DNA of 64,000 bases from Enterobacter sp. SA187 (GTDB taxonomy: Bacteria; Pseudomonadota; Gammaproteobacteria; Enterobacterales; Enterobacteriaceae), in contig NZ_CP019113.1 of assembly GCF_001888805.2 (NCBI RefSeq), positions 310,001 through 374,000 on the forward strand, read 5' to 3'. Below the pieces are notes generated by a model. It was not told the DNA's origin. It made no database searches and worked only from the letters and a program-made list of their open reading frames with translations. The stretch's first letter is position 1. Each line of letters opens with the position of its first letter. Shown here one piece after another: positions 17,067-25,799 of the stretch. The translations under genes were made by a program, and so were the position numbers.

Positions 17067-17270
17067 GCGCATTCGTCGTCGTTGGGAGGAATATTCATGG
17101 TATGCTACCACTTTGGACCCTGGTGATATACCCGTCAGGCCTTACCTCAGGCAATGTATTTGTGCCGTTAAAGGGCTTGAATCCTCTCATCAGGGTAGCT
17201 ATAGTGACGCCCCTTCGCAGCCAGGGCTCGGCTGGGAAGGCAGAGCGCAGTCAAACAGCAGGAAGGTGGC

Positions 17271-17600
17271 ATGTCTGCAGAACCCGTCGATATCCAAATT
17301 TTTGGCCGTTCACTGCGAGTGAATTGCCCACCTGAACAAAGGGATGCTTTGAATCAGGCTGCGGAAGATCTGAATCAGCGGTTGCAAGATCTGAAAGTAC
17401 GCACTAGAGTCACAAATACTGAGCAGCTGGTTTTCATCGCCGCGTTGAACATCAGCTACGAACTTGCTCAGGAAAAGGCAAAAACCCGCGACTACGCCGC
17501 CAACATGGAGCAGCGTATTCGGATGTTACAGCAGACCATCGAACAGGCATTGCTTGATCAGGGTCGCATAACAGAAAGACCGGGGCCGAAGTTTGAATAA
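17271..17600 (+). CDS. zapA: Cell division protein ZapA
   Basis: ZapA binds FtsZ and cross-links protofilaments in the division ring, and it recruits ZapB. The 109 aa length equals E. coli ZapA. The N-terminal globular domain (about residues 1-45, VDIQIFGRSLRVNCP) is followed by a long coiled coil (about residues 50-98). The C-terminal tail RPGPKFE differs from E. coli. The region upstream (17,067-17,270) holds the divergent ygfB/zapA promoters. The 6S RNA gene begins 41 bp after the stop, and fau follows it, as in other gammaproteobacteria. Confidence 0.96.
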   Translation: MSAEPVDIQIFGRSLRVNCPPEQRDALNQAAEDLNQRLQDLKVRTRVTNTEQLVFIAALNISYELAQEKAKTRDYAANMEQRIRMLQQTIEQALLDQGRITERPGPKFE

Positions 17601-17641
17601 CACTTCAGGGTCTACTATGGTAGAGTGACCATGAAGAAAAA

Positions 17642-17825
17642 ATTTCTCTGAGATGTTCGCAAGCGGGCCAGTCCCCTGAGCCGATATTTCATACCACAAG
17701 AATGTGGCGCTCCACGGTTGGTGAGCATGCTCGGTTCGTCCGAGAAGCCTTAAAACTGTGACGACACATTCACCTTGAACCAAGGGTTCAAGGGTTACAG
17801 CCTGCGGCGGCATCTCGGAGATTCC
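17642..17825 (+). ncRNA. ssrS: 6S RNA
   Basis: 6S RNA mimics an open promoter and sequesters sigma-70 RNA polymerase in stationary phase. The 184-nt segment is nearly identical to E. coli 6S. It starts ATTTCTCTGAGATGTTCGC and ends GGCATCTCGGAGATTCC, and these ends pair as the closing stem. The central bubble region around CCTTAAAACTGTGACGACAC is present. It lies between zapA and fau, the conserved location, and is normally cut from a longer ssrS-fau transcript. Confidence 0.97.
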
Positions 17826-17859
17826 CCTTCTTCTACCACTACCTGTACCAGCCGTTATC

Positions 17860-18456
17860 ATGACGCAAACAACACTCCCGGTTTCACCCCGTCAGACCAT
17901 TCGCCAGCAAATTCGTCTGCGCCGTCGCGCATTGACCACCGATCAACAATTACGCTTTGCCGAACAGGCCGCCTCCCGCATGATGGCGTTTCCGCCCGTG
18001 GTGATGGCCCGCACCGTCGCGCTGTTTTTGTCCTTTGATGGCGAGCTGGATACCCGTCCGCTTATCGAACAGCTGTGGCGCAGCGGCAAACAGGTCTATC
18101 TGCCCGTACTGCACCCTTTCAGCCCCGGCAATCTGCTGTTTTTGCATTACCATCCGCAAAGCGATCTGGTGATGAACCGGTTGAAAATTTATGAGCCGAG
18201 GCTGGATGTGCGCGACGTGCTGCCGCTCAGCAAGCTGGATGTGCTGATCACGCCGCTGGTGGCCTTTGACGCGCAGGGGCAGCGGCTGGGCATGGGAGGT
18301 GGCTTTTACGACCGCACGCTGCAAAACTGGCAACAGTACGCGCTGACGCCGGTGGGTTACGCCCATGATTGTCAGTTTGTGGAGAAACTGCCGGTGGAAG
18401 AGTGGGATGTGCCGCTGCCGGCGGTGGTGACGCCGTCGAAAGTCTGGATGTGGTAA
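17860..18456 (+). CDS. fau: 5-formyltetrahydrofolate cyclo-ligase
   Basis: This enzyme converts 5-formyl-THF to 5,10-methenyl-THF with ATP, returning a storage folate to the one-carbon pool. The protein is 198 aa with an N-terminal basic helix (RQTIRQQIRLRRRAL). The nucleotide-binding segment LGMGGGFYDRTL is at about residues 145-156, typical of the family. It starts 34 bp after the 6S RNA sequence and is co-transcribed with it in E. coli. It is convergent with serA; only 37 bp with a hairpin separate them. Confidence 0.95.
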   Translation: MTQTTLPVSPRQTIRQQIRLRRRALTTDQQLRFAEQAASRMMAFPPVVMARTVALFLSFDGELDTRPLIEQLWRSGKQVYLPVLHPFSPGNLLFLHYHPQSDLVMNRLKIYEPRLDVRDVLPLSKLDVLITPLVAFDAQGQRLGMGGGFYDRTLQNWQQYALTPVGYAHDCQFVEKLPVEEWDVPLPAVVTPSKVWMW

Positions 18457-18477
18457 CCCCTCTCCCTGGGGAGAGGG
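18457..18477. terminator. Hairpin between convergent fau and serA
   Basis: CCCTCTCCC, a short loop, then GGGAGAGGG, immediately after the fau stop codon. The same palindromic motif occurs twice at 54,036-54,128, so it belongs to a repeat family and may serve as a two-way transcript end. Confidence 0.65.
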
Positions 18478-18493
18478 TCAGTGTGAGGGAAAA

Positions 18494-19726
18494 TCAGTAC
18501 AGCAGTCGGGCGCGGATGGTGCCCGGAATGGCCTTCATGCTGTGCAGCGCTTTCTCTGCCACATCCTCTTCCGCTTCAATATCAATGACCACATAGCCCA
18601 TTTGCGGCGAGGTTTGCAGATACTGCGCGGCGATGTTCACGCCCTGCTCGGCAAAAATCTGGTTGATCGCGGTCAGCACGCCAGGACGGTTTTCATGGAT
18701 GTGCAGCAGGCGACGACCGCCGTGCAGCGGCAGGGATACTTCCGGGAAGTTCACCGCCGACAGCGTGGAGCCGTTATCGGAGTATTTCACCAGTTTGCCC
18801 GCCACTTCGAGGCCGATATTTTCCTGCGCTTCCTGGGTGGAACCGCCGATGTGCGGCGTCAACAGCACGTTATCGAATTCACACAGCGGAGAGTTGAACG
18901 GATCGCTGTTGGTGGCCGGTTCCGTCGGGAAGACGTCGATTGCCGCCCCCGCCAGATGTTTGCTGCGCAGCGCTTCGCATAATGCCGGAATATCCACCAC
19001 CGTGCCGCGTGCGGCGTTGATCAGCAGCGAACCCGGTTTCATCAGCGCCAGCTGTTCCGCGCCCATCATATCTTTGGTGGAGGCGTTTTCCGGTACGTGC
19101 AGGCTTACCACGTCGCTCATGTTCAGCAGGTCGGAGAGATGCTGAACCTGGGTCGCGTTGCCGAGCGGCAGCTTGCTTTCAATGTCGTAGAAAAAGACGT
19201 GCATCCCCAGCGATTCCGCGAGGATCCCCAGCTGCGTGCCGATATGGCCGTAGCCGATAATCCCCAGCTTTTTGCCGCGCGCTTCATAGGAGCCGGTCGC
19301 CAGCTTGTTCCAGATACCGCGGTGCGCTTTGGCGTTCGCTTCCGGAATGCCGCGCATCAGCAGCAACAGCTCGCCGATCACCAGCTCCGCTACCGAGCGG
19401 GTATTTGAGAAGGGCGCGTTAAACACCGGAATGCCGCGTTTTGCCGCCGCGTTCAGATCCACCTGGTTGGTGCCGATACAGAAGCAGCCCACGGCGACAA
19501 GTTTTTCTGCCGCCGCGAAAATCTCTTCCGTCAGGTTGGTACGGGATCGCAGGCCGATGAAATGCGCATCACGGATGGAGGCTTTCAGCTGTTCGCTGTC
19601 CAGCGCCCCTTTGTGGAATTCGATGTTAGTGTAACCCGCGGCGCGGAGGCTATCGATTGCTTTTTGATGCACCCCTTCCACCAGCAGAAACTTAATTTTG
19701 TCTTTTTCCAGTGATACTTTTGCCAT
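18494..19726 (-). CDS. serA: D-3-phosphoglycerate dehydrogenase
   Basis: SerA carries out the first step of serine biosynthesis, oxidising 3-phosphoglycerate to phosphohydroxypyruvate. It is 410 aa from MAKVSLEKDKIKF, as in E. coli; seven more in-frame codons upstream are not used. The NAD-binding motif GIIGYGHIGTQLG is near residue 157. The catalytic Arg is in ARGTVVD, and the His in LTPHIGGSTQEAQ near residue 292. The C-terminal ACT domain (about residues 335-410) gives serine feedback inhibition. The 253 bp upstream, to rpiA, is A+T-rich and contains the promoter region; in E. coli Lrp and CRP act there. Confidence 0.98.
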   Translation of the reverse strand: MAKVSLEKDKIKFLLVEGVHQKAIDSLRAAGYTNIEFHKGALDSEQLKASIRDAHFIGLRSRTNLTEEIFAAAEKLVAVGCFCIGTNQVDLNAAAKRGIPVFNAPFSNTRSVAELVIGELLLLMRGIPEANAKAHRGIWNKLATGSYEARGKKLGIIGYGHIGTQLGILAESLGMHVFFYDIESKLPLGNATQVQHLSDLLNMSDVVSLHVPENASTKDMMGAEQLALMKPGSLLINAARGTVVDIPALCEALRSKHLAGAAIDVFPTEPATNSDPFNSPLCEFDNVLLTPHIGGSTQEAQENIGLEVAGKLVKYSDNGSTLSAVNFPEVSLPLHGGRRLLHIHENRPGVLTAINQIFAEQGVNIAAQYLQTSPQMGYVVIDIEAEEDVAEKALHSMKAIPGTIRARLLY

Positions 19727-19979
19727 TTCCCCGACCCTGTTTGTCATAACTTATGTGTGTGTTCGCCTTAGCCAACATATCAAAAAAAACTATTGCAGCA
19801 ATATGAACCTTTGCGGCGGCGCTCTGAAGAAAAGTCATACAGCGGAATTTGGCAGAGGAAAATGCTGGAAAAGAAAACGATTGCGGAAGGAAAATCAGAG
19901 CGGAATAAAAAACGTGATAGATGTCACCAAAATCTGTCACGCAAAATTTTTTTAACGGGAAGGCAGGCTCCCCGCCAGA

Positions 19980-20639
19980 TCATTTTACGATGGTTTTCAC
20001 GCCGTCGGCGGTGCCAATCAGCGCGACATCCGCGCCACGGTTGGCGAACAGCCCGACCGTCACCACACCCGGCAGGCCGTTGATGGCGTTTTCCAGCGCG
20101 ATGGGATCGATGATCTCCAGGCCGTGCACGTCGAGGATCACGTTGCCGTTATCGGTCACCACGCCCTGACGGTATTCCGGACGTCCGCCCAGCTTGACCA
20201 GCTCACGCGCCACGGCGCTGCGCGCCATCGGGATCACCTCAACCGGCAGCGGGAATGCGCCGAGGATCGCCACTTCTTTGGAGGCATCGGCGATGCAGAT
20301 AAATTTGTCGGCCACCGAGGCGATAATTTTCTCGCGGGTCAGGGCCGCGCCACCGCCTTTGATCATCTGCATCTGACCGTTGATCTCGTCAGCGCCGTCA
20401 ACGTACACGCCCAGACGGTCCACTTCGTTGAGATCAAAAACGTGAATGCCGAGACTTTGCAGTTTGGCGGTGGAGGCATCGGAGCTGGATACCGCGCCTT
20501 CGATCTGGCCTTTCATGGTGCCAAGCGCGTCAATAAAATGCGCCGCCGTGGAGCCGGTGCCCACACCCACGATAGTGCCGGGTTCAACGTATTTGAGCGC
20601 CGCCCATCCAACTGCTTTTTTCAGTTCATCCTGCGTCAT
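19980..20639 (-). CDS. rpiA: Ribose-5-phosphate isomerase A
   Basis: RpiA interconverts ribose-5-phosphate and ribulose-5-phosphate in the non-oxidative pentose phosphate pathway. The protein is 219 aa from MTQDELKKAVGW, equal to E. coli; the frame runs 21 codons further upstream, but the extension has no counterpart. Key motifs are GTGSTAAHF (phosphate binding, about residues 26-34), YVDGADEI (catalytic Asp residues, about 79-86) and KGGGAALTREKI (about 94-105). It is divergent from argP, as in E. coli. Confidence 0.97.
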   Translation of the reverse strand: MTQDELKKAVGWAALKYVEPGTIVGVGTGSTAAHFIDALGTMKGQIEGAVSSSDASTAKLQSLGIHVFDLNEVDRLGVYVDGADEINGQMQMIKGGGAALTREKIIASVADKFICIADASKEVAILGAFPLPVEVIPMARSAVARELVKLGGRPEYRQGVVTDNGNVILDVHGLEIIDPIALENAINGLPGVVTVGLFANRGADVALIGTADGVKTIVK

Positions 20640-20749
20640 GATCATTGGCCTGTGGTGAGAAAATCCTGCCCGCATTATAAATGCATCCCGCCAGGACGAC
20701 AAAATTATGTCATAGTGCGCCTAATCACAAACGGGGATAAGTTATAGCA

Positions 20750-21643
20750 ATGAAACGTCCTGACTACAGAACATTACAGGCGCTTGACGCGGTCATCCGG
20801 GAGCGTGGCTTCGAGCGCGCCGCGCAAAAGCTGTGTATCACTCAGTCCGCCGTTTCTCAGCGCATTAAACAGCTTGAGAACATGTTTGGTCAGCCGCTGC
20901 TGGTGCGTACCGTGCCGCCGCGCCCGACCGAACAGGGGCAAAAACTGCTGGCGTTGCTGCGTCAGGTAGAACTGCTGGAAGAGGAGTGGCTCGGGGATGA
21001 GCAGATCGGTTCCACGCCGTTGCTGCTGTCGCTGGCGGTCAACGCCGACAGTCTGGCGACCTGGTTGCTACCGGCGCTGGCCCCGGTGCTGGCCGATTCG
21101 CCGATCCGCCTGAATTTACAGGTGGAAGATGAAACCCGCACCCAGGAGCGGCTGCGACGTGGCGAAGTGGTGGGCGCGGTCTCCATTCAACCGCAGGCAT
21201 TGCCAAGCTGCCTGGTGGACCAACTGGGTGCGCTCGATTACCTGTTTGTCGGCTCGAAAGCCTTTGCTGAGCGCTATTTTCCGAACGGCGTAACCCGCCA
21301 GGCCTTGCTGAAAGCGCCTGCCGTGGCGTTCGACCATCTGGATGATATGCATCAGGCGTTTTTACAGCAGAATTTCGACCTGCCGCCGGGCAGCGTGCCC
21401 TGCCATATCGTGAACTCGTCAGAAGCCTTCGTGCAGCTGGCGCGTCAGGGCACCACCTGTTGCATGATCCCGCATTTGCAGATTGAAAGAGAGTTAGACA
21501 GCGGTGAGCTGATTGATCTCACGCCGGGCCTGTTCCAGCGCCGGATGCTCTACTGGCACCGCTTTGCGCCGGAAAGCCGCATGATGCGCAACGTCACCGA
21601 TGCGCTGTTAGCGCACGGTCATCGGGTATTGCGTCAGGATTAA
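20750..21643 (+). CDS. argP: LysR-type regulator ArgP (IciA)
   Basis: ArgP activates argO, the arginine exporter gene, and responds to arginine and lysine. It was earlier described as an inhibitor of replication initiation (IciA). The 297 aa length equals E. coli. The N-terminal winged helix-turn-helix covers about residues 1-60 (FERAAQKLCITQSAVSQRIK), followed by a two-lobed effector domain. Its target argO is 1 kb downstream on the other strand, with only yggE between, so regulator and target remain linked. A REP-like pair follows the stop codon. Confidence 0.96.
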   Translation: MKRPDYRTLQALDAVIRERGFERAAQKLCITQSAVSQRIKQLENMFGQPLLVRTVPPRPTEQGQKLLALLRQVELLEEEWLGDEQIGSTPLLLSLAVNADSLATWLLPALAPVLADSPIRLNLQVEDETRTQERLRRGEVVGAVSIQPQALPSCLVDQLGALDYLFVGSKAFAERYFPNGVTRQALLKAPAVAFDHLDDMHQAFLQQNFDLPPGSVPCHIVNSSEAFVQLARQGTTCCMIPHLQIERELDSGELIDLTPGLFQRRMLYWHRFAPESRMMRNVTDALLAHGHRVLRQD

Positions 21644-21655
21644 AGTATTGTGGCG

Positions 21656-21740
21656 CAACTGCCGGGTGGCGCTGGCGCTTACCCGGCCTACTGTCGTACT
21701 GTCGTAGGCCCGGCAAGCGCAGCGCCGCCGGGCACACCAC
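21656..21740. repeat. Pair of oppositely oriented REP-like units (BIME) between argP and yggE
   Basis: The first unit, TGCCGGGTGGCGCTGGCGC, is followed about 35 bp later by the opposite orientation, TAGGCCCGGCAAGCGCAGCG. The pair lies between the convergent argP and yggE genes. Confidence 0.85.
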
Positions 21741-21745
21741 CAACC

Positions 21746-22510
21746 TTACTGCGCTGCCGGAGCCGGCTGGCTGGCTGGCGTGGACTGTGCCGGTGCCGCG
21801 TTTGCGCCCGGTTGCAGTTCAAACACCACGTCGACCTGATCGTCAAACTGAATGGTCGGCTGCTCGTAGGTTTCCTGGGCTGATACCGGGGCGGCATCCG
21901 CTTTCATCATGCGGACCATCGGGGTCGGCTGATAGTTGGAAACGTGGTAGCGCACGCTGTACACCTGGCCGAGCTTGCTGTTAAAGCCTGCCGCCAGCTG
22001 TTCAGCCTGATGCTTCGCATCGTCAATGGCCGCTTTACGCGCTTTGTCTTTGTACTCTTCCGGCTGCGCCACGCCCAGGGTGACTGAACGTACTTCGTTC
22101 AGGCCCGCTTTCAGCGCGCCATCCAGCAGGGAGTTAAGTTTATCCAGCTCGTGCAGGGTCACTTCCACGCTGCGTACCGCGCGGTAGCCTTTCAGAATGC
22201 TTTTGCCGTCCTGATAGTCGTAATCCGGCTGAGTGCGCAGGTTGGCGGAGTTGATGTCTTTTTTGGCAACGCCGTTTTTCTCGAGGAAGCCTAAATACTG
22301 CGCCACGCGATCGTCTGCCTGTTTCTTGGCAGAGGCGGCATCCTTGGCCGCTACGTTGACCTCAATTGCCAGGGTGGCAATATCCGGAACCGCATCGACG
22401 CTCGCCGTGCCTGAAGTAACGATGTGCGGCCCGTTCGGCAATTCGCTTGCCTGTACCGACATCGCACCTAATCCAACCATTGCTGCCAGGGCTATAACGT
22501 TAAACTTCAC
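21746..22510 (-). CDS. yggE: SIMPL-domain periplasmic protein YggE
   Basis: A 254 aa secreted protein with a Sec signal peptide (residues 1-22, cleavage after MSVQA), then a SIMPL/DUF541 domain (about residues 28-225). In E. coli, YggE has been connected with lower intracellular reactive oxygen and stress tolerance; the molecular activity is unknown. The C-terminus carries a low-complexity tail rich in Pro, Ala, Gln and Ser (PAQSTPASQPAPAAQ) that makes it longer than the 246 aa E. coli protein. It is probably monocistronic and lies between the regulator argP and its target argO. Confidence 0.93.
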   Translation of the reverse strand: MKFNVIALAAMVGLGAMSVQASELPNGPHIVTSGTASVDAVPDIATLAIEVNVAAKDAASAKKQADDRVAQYLGFLEKNGVAKKDINSANLRTQPDYDYQDGKSILKGYRAVRSVEVTLHELDKLNSLLDGALKAGLNEVRSVTLGVAQPEEYKDKARKAAIDDAKHQAEQLAAGFNSKLGQVYSVRYHVSNYQPTPMVRMMKADAAPVSAQETYEQPTIQFDDQVDVVFELQPGANAAPAQSTPASQPAPAAQ

Positions 22511-22606
22511 TGTAGTTCCTCCATGTCATGACAATCGCCCAAAAATACAGGCTTCTGCCAGCAAGCTTAGCGTTTTCAGCACGCTTGTCCATAAGGTATG
22601 GTCTGA

Positions 22607-23239
22607 TTACCACAGCGCCTGTAAGTGATGGACACCTTCGCGGGCCAGCTGAAAGGCAATGAACCACATCACACCACCCACCAGCGTATTAATAATGCGC
22701 TGGGCAGTGGCGGTACGCAGACGCGGGGCGAGCCAGGCCGCCAGCAGCGCCAGGCTGAAAAACCACAGGAAGGAGGCGCTGATGGTGCCGAGCGCAAACC
22801 AGCGTTTCGGCATTTCGGCCAGTTGCCCGCCCAGGCTGCCGAGCACCACGAAGGTATCGAGATAGACATGGGGATTAAGCCAGGTGACCGCCAGCATGGT
22901 GGCGATGATCCGCCCGCGGCCCTGTTTTGATACTTCCCCACTGGCAAGCTCTGGCTGGCTGCCGAGCGCCGTTTTCAGCGCGCCAAAGCCGTACCACAGC
23001 AAGAACGCCACGCCGCCCCAGGTGACGATGGCCAGCAGCCACGGCGACTGCATCAGCAATGCGCTGCCGCCAAAGATCCCGGCACAAATCAGCAGCAAAT
23101 CGCTCACCGCGCACAGCGAGGCGACCAGCAAATGATGGTGGCGGCGAATGCCCTGATTCATGACAAACGCATTTTGCGGGCCGAGGGGTAAAATCATAGC
23201 CGCGCCGAGGGCAAGCCCCTGAATATAATAAGTTAACAC
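22607..23239 (-). CDS. argO: Arginine exporter ArgO
   Basis: An inner membrane exporter of the LysE/RhtB family that removes excess arginine and canavanine. It has 210 aa (E. coli 211) and six predicted membrane helices. The LysE family start LGAAMILPLGPQNAFVMNQG is at residues 11-30, and the conserved WLNPHVYLDTFV is near the middle. ArgP, encoded just upstream of yggE, activates this gene in E. coli through a promoter site that must lie in 23,240-23,330. Confidence 0.95.
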   Translation of the reverse strand: MLTYYIQGLALGAAMILPLGPQNAFVMNQGIRRHHHLLVASLCAVSDLLLICAGIFGGSALLMQSPWLLAIVTWGGVAFLLWYGFGALKTALGSQPELASGEVSKQGRGRIIATMLAVTWLNPHVYLDTFVVLGSLGGQLAEMPKRWFALGTISASFLWFFSLALLAAWLAPRLRTATAQRIINTLVGGVMWFIAFQLAREGVHHLQALW

Positions 23240-23339
23240 CTGGAATTACTCACGCTAATAAGGAATGCGCCGACTATACCGGGCGGCAGTTATTAGCGGA
23301 AATGGATTATTTTAATCGGGGATAAGTGGAGTTAATAAT

Positions 23340-23412
23340 ACCCTGCCCGGCCAGGGTACCACCTGTAGGCCGGGCAGGACGAAGTCGCCGCCCGGCAACG
23401 TAGCCGGGCATT
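23340..23412. repeat. Pair of REP-like units between argO and mscS
   Basis: Several G+C-rich palindromic segments occur (CCCTGCCCGGCCAGGG, then GTAGGCCGGGCAGGAC and CGCCCGGCAACGTAGCCGGGC). They sit downstream of the mscS stop and upstream of argO. Confidence 0.7.
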
Positions 23413-23422
23413 GATGCTCAGG

Positions 23423-24295
23423 TCAGGCTTCCGCTTCCGCCTGCTTTTCCGCTTTTTCGCGTTTCAGATGCACATCCATCTGCGGATACGGGAAGTTAAT
23501 GCCGTTGGCATCGAAGGTTTTCTTGATGCGTTCCAGCACGTCCCAGTAAACGTTTTGCAGATCGCCGCTGTTGCTCCAGACGCGGATCACAAAGTTCACG
23601 CTTGAGGCGCCCAGCTCGTTCATGCGAACGGTCATCTCGCGATCTTTAAGAATGCGGTCGTCCGATTCGATGATCTCCGTCAGCAGTTTTCTCACCAGAT
23701 CGATATCCGCGTCGTAATCCACGCCGATGATAAATTCGTTGCGGCGTACCGGCTCACGGGAAAAGTTGATGATATTCCCGGCGATGATTTTACCGTTCGG
23801 GATCACCACATAGCGGCCATCGGCAGAGCGCAGCGTGGTAGAGAAAATCTGCACATGCAGCACGGTACCGGCCACACCGCCCAAATCAACATATTCGCCG
23901 GAGCGGAACGGGCGGAAGGTTACCAGCAGCACGCCCGCGGCCAGGTTCGACAGCGACCCCTGTAATGCCAGACCAACGGCCAGACCGGCGGCGCCCAGCA
24001 CGGCGATCACCGAGGCGGTTTGCACCCCGACACGCCCCAGCGCGGCAATCAGCGTAAAGGCGATAATGCCATAGCGCACCAGCGCCGATAAAAAGTCCGC
24101 CACGGTGGCGTCAATATGTCGCGCCAGCATCAGGCGATTGAGGCCGTTGGAAATGATACGCGCGATGATCATCCCGATGATGATAATGGCGATAGCCGCC
24201 ACGATATTCACCGCATAACTCAGCAGTAATGCCTGGTTATGTACCAGCCATCCCCCTGCGCTATTGATGCTGCCAACCACGTTAAGATCGTCCAT
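23423..24295 (-). CDS. mscS: Small-conductance mechanosensitive channel MscS
   Basis: MscS opens under membrane tension to release solutes after hypo-osmotic shock; it assembles as a heptamer. The protein has 290 aa (E. coli 286) and three membrane helices in the first 128 residues. The pore-lining TM3 has the Gly/Ala-rich pattern AAGLAVGLALQGSLSNLAAG. The cytoplasmic beta and alpha/beta domains follow, ending in a charged tail (KREKAEKQAEAEA). In E. coli fbaA is the neighbour on this side; here tdcC and tdcB are inserted between them. Confidence 0.96.
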   Translation of the reverse strand: MDDLNVVGSINSAGGWLVHNQALLLSYAVNIVAAIAIIIIGMIIARIISNGLNRLMLARHIDATVADFLSALVRYGIIAFTLIAALGRVGVQTASVIAVLGAAGLAVGLALQGSLSNLAAGVLLVTFRPFRSGEYVDLGGVAGTVLHVQIFSTTLRSADGRYVVIPNGKIIAGNIINFSREPVRRNEFIIGVDYDADIDLVRKLLTEIIESDDRILKDREMTVRMNELGASSVNFVIRVWSNSGDLQNVYWDVLERIKKTFDANGINFPYPQMDVHLKREKAEKQAEAEA

Positions 24296-24407
24296 TTACG
24301 GTTCCTTTTTTTCTTGCCAAAACGGCGTAACACTCACGTTGCAGGCGTGAGACAGGTCAACAAAGGGTAACCATAAAAAAGATCATCTGCCAGATTTCAA
24401 CGGATTA

Positions 24408-24429
24408 ACGGAGAGGTTTCCCTCTCCGT
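24408..24429. terminator. Hairpin between tdcC and mscS
   Basis: A nine-base-pair stem, ACGGAGAGG with CCTCTCCGT around a TTTC loop, located 19 bp after the tdcC stop. The T-tract on the tdcC strand is weak, so terminator function is probable but not certain. Confidence 0.6.
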
Positions 24430-24447
24430 CGTGGCATTTTTAGCCGA

Positions 24448-25779
24448 TCAAAATAGTTTGTAGAGGATGTTGAGAATGGTCAGCAGGCCGATCAGGGTAA
24501 CGAACAGGTTGTCGGCTTTGCCCTGATATTTCGCAAGCTGCGGGACTTTGCGCACGGCATACATCGGCAATAAACACAGCAGCGAAGCGATAATAGGCGC
24601 GCCCATGGCTTCGATCAGATCGAGAATATTCGGATTCGCATAGGCCACAATCCAGGTGGAACCCATGATAAACAGCATGCTGATGGTATTCAGCTTGCCG
24701 GTGGAGACGCGGGTTTTATCGCCTTTGTAAGCAAACTTGACTACCAGGCCGTTCAGCCCTTCCAGGGTGCCAAGGTAATGGCCAAAGAAGGATTTAAAAA
24801 TAGCCACCAGCGCAATAATGGACGCGCCATACTCCAGCACGGTGGCAAAGGTGGATTTACTGCCGCTCATGGCGGCGAAGTGGTTTGCCAGATAAGAGAG
24901 CACCGGAATATTTTGCGCTTTGGCGTCCGCCATATCCTGCGGCGACAGGGTAAACAGGCAGCTGAAGGCGAAAAACATCACCACCGCCACCATCAGCACG
25001 CTGGCGCGGGAGATAATTTGTGCACATTTGCGTTCAGTAAAATCCCGGCCAAAATCCGCTTCATACTCCTCGCGTTTGGAGACCACGAAAGAGGAGACAA
25101 TGGGCGAGAAGTTAAAGGAGAACACCATAATGGAGATACCGAGCCACACCGTCACCAGAATACCGTCATGACCGGCCAGCGAAATCTCGCTCAGGTTAAC
25201 CTGGTCAAACACCGCGCTGTTCCAGTAGGGGATCAGCGACAGGGAGATCAGTACCAGGCTTGCGATAAACGGAAATACCAGCCAGCTCATCACCCTGACC
25301 ATCAGATCCTTACCGAAGCAGATCACCACCGCCATTAACAGCAGCAGCGCCAGCGCCACCAGGCCACGGTTTAGCGGCATCAGCTGGAGCTGATTTTCCC
25401 AGAAGGTCATAAAGGTGTTGGTAATGGTAACGCCGTAAATCCACAGCAGCGGGCAGATGGCGAAGAAGTAGAGAAAGGTGATCACCACGCCGCCGGTCCT
25501 GCCGAAGTGCTCTTCCACCGTTTCGGTAATATTGCCCGATACCTTGCTGCCGGACAGGCACAGCCGGGCCAGCGCGCGGTGGCAGAAAAAGGCAATCGGG
25601 TACGCCAGCAGCAGCATACAGAGAATAGGGATCAAGCCGCCGAATCCGGCGCGGATCGGGAAGAATAATACCCCTGCGCCAATGGCCGTGCCGAATAATC
25701 CCAGCGTCCAGGTGGTGTCGGATTTACGCCATAGCGCTTTGTCCTGCTGGCTGAGAATGGTGCTGTCAGTTGTGCTCAT
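24448..25779 (-). CDS. tdcC: Threonine/serine proton symporter TdcC
   Basis: A hydroxy/aromatic amino acid permease that imports L-threonine and L-serine with protons. The 443 aa length equals E. coli TdcC. Eleven predicted membrane helices are present, with the family start TWTLGLFGTAIGAGVLFFPI (residues 23-42) and the cytoplasmic SKREEYEADFGRDFTERK loop. It follows tdcB by 20 bp on the same strand, so the pair forms an operon for uptake and deamination. The E. coli tdc operon also has tdcA upstream and tdcDEFG downstream; none of these is next to this pair. SdaC is the nearest alternative, but the sequence and the tdcB partner favour TdcC. Confidence 0.93.
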   Translation of the reverse strand: MSTTDSTILSQQDKALWRKSDTTWTLGLFGTAIGAGVLFFPIRAGFGGLIPILCMLLLAYPIAFFCHRALARLCLSGSKVSGNITETVEEHFGRTGGVVITFLYFFAICPLLWIYGVTITNTFMTFWENQLQLMPLNRGLVALALLLLMAVVICFGKDLMVRVMSWLVFPFIASLVLISLSLIPYWNSAVFDQVNLSEISLAGHDGILVTVWLGISIMVFSFNFSPIVSSFVVSKREEYEADFGRDFTERKCAQIISRASVLMVAVVMFFAFSCLFTLSPQDMADAKAQNIPVLSYLANHFAAMSGSKSTFATVLEYGASIIALVAIFKSFFGHYLGTLEGLNGLVVKFAYKGDKTRVSTGKLNTISMLFIMGSTWIVAYANPNILDLIEAMGAPIIASLLCLLPMYAVRKVPQLAKYQGKADNLFVTLIGLLTILNILYKLF

Positions 25780-25799
25780 AAAATATCCTTTTTATACCT

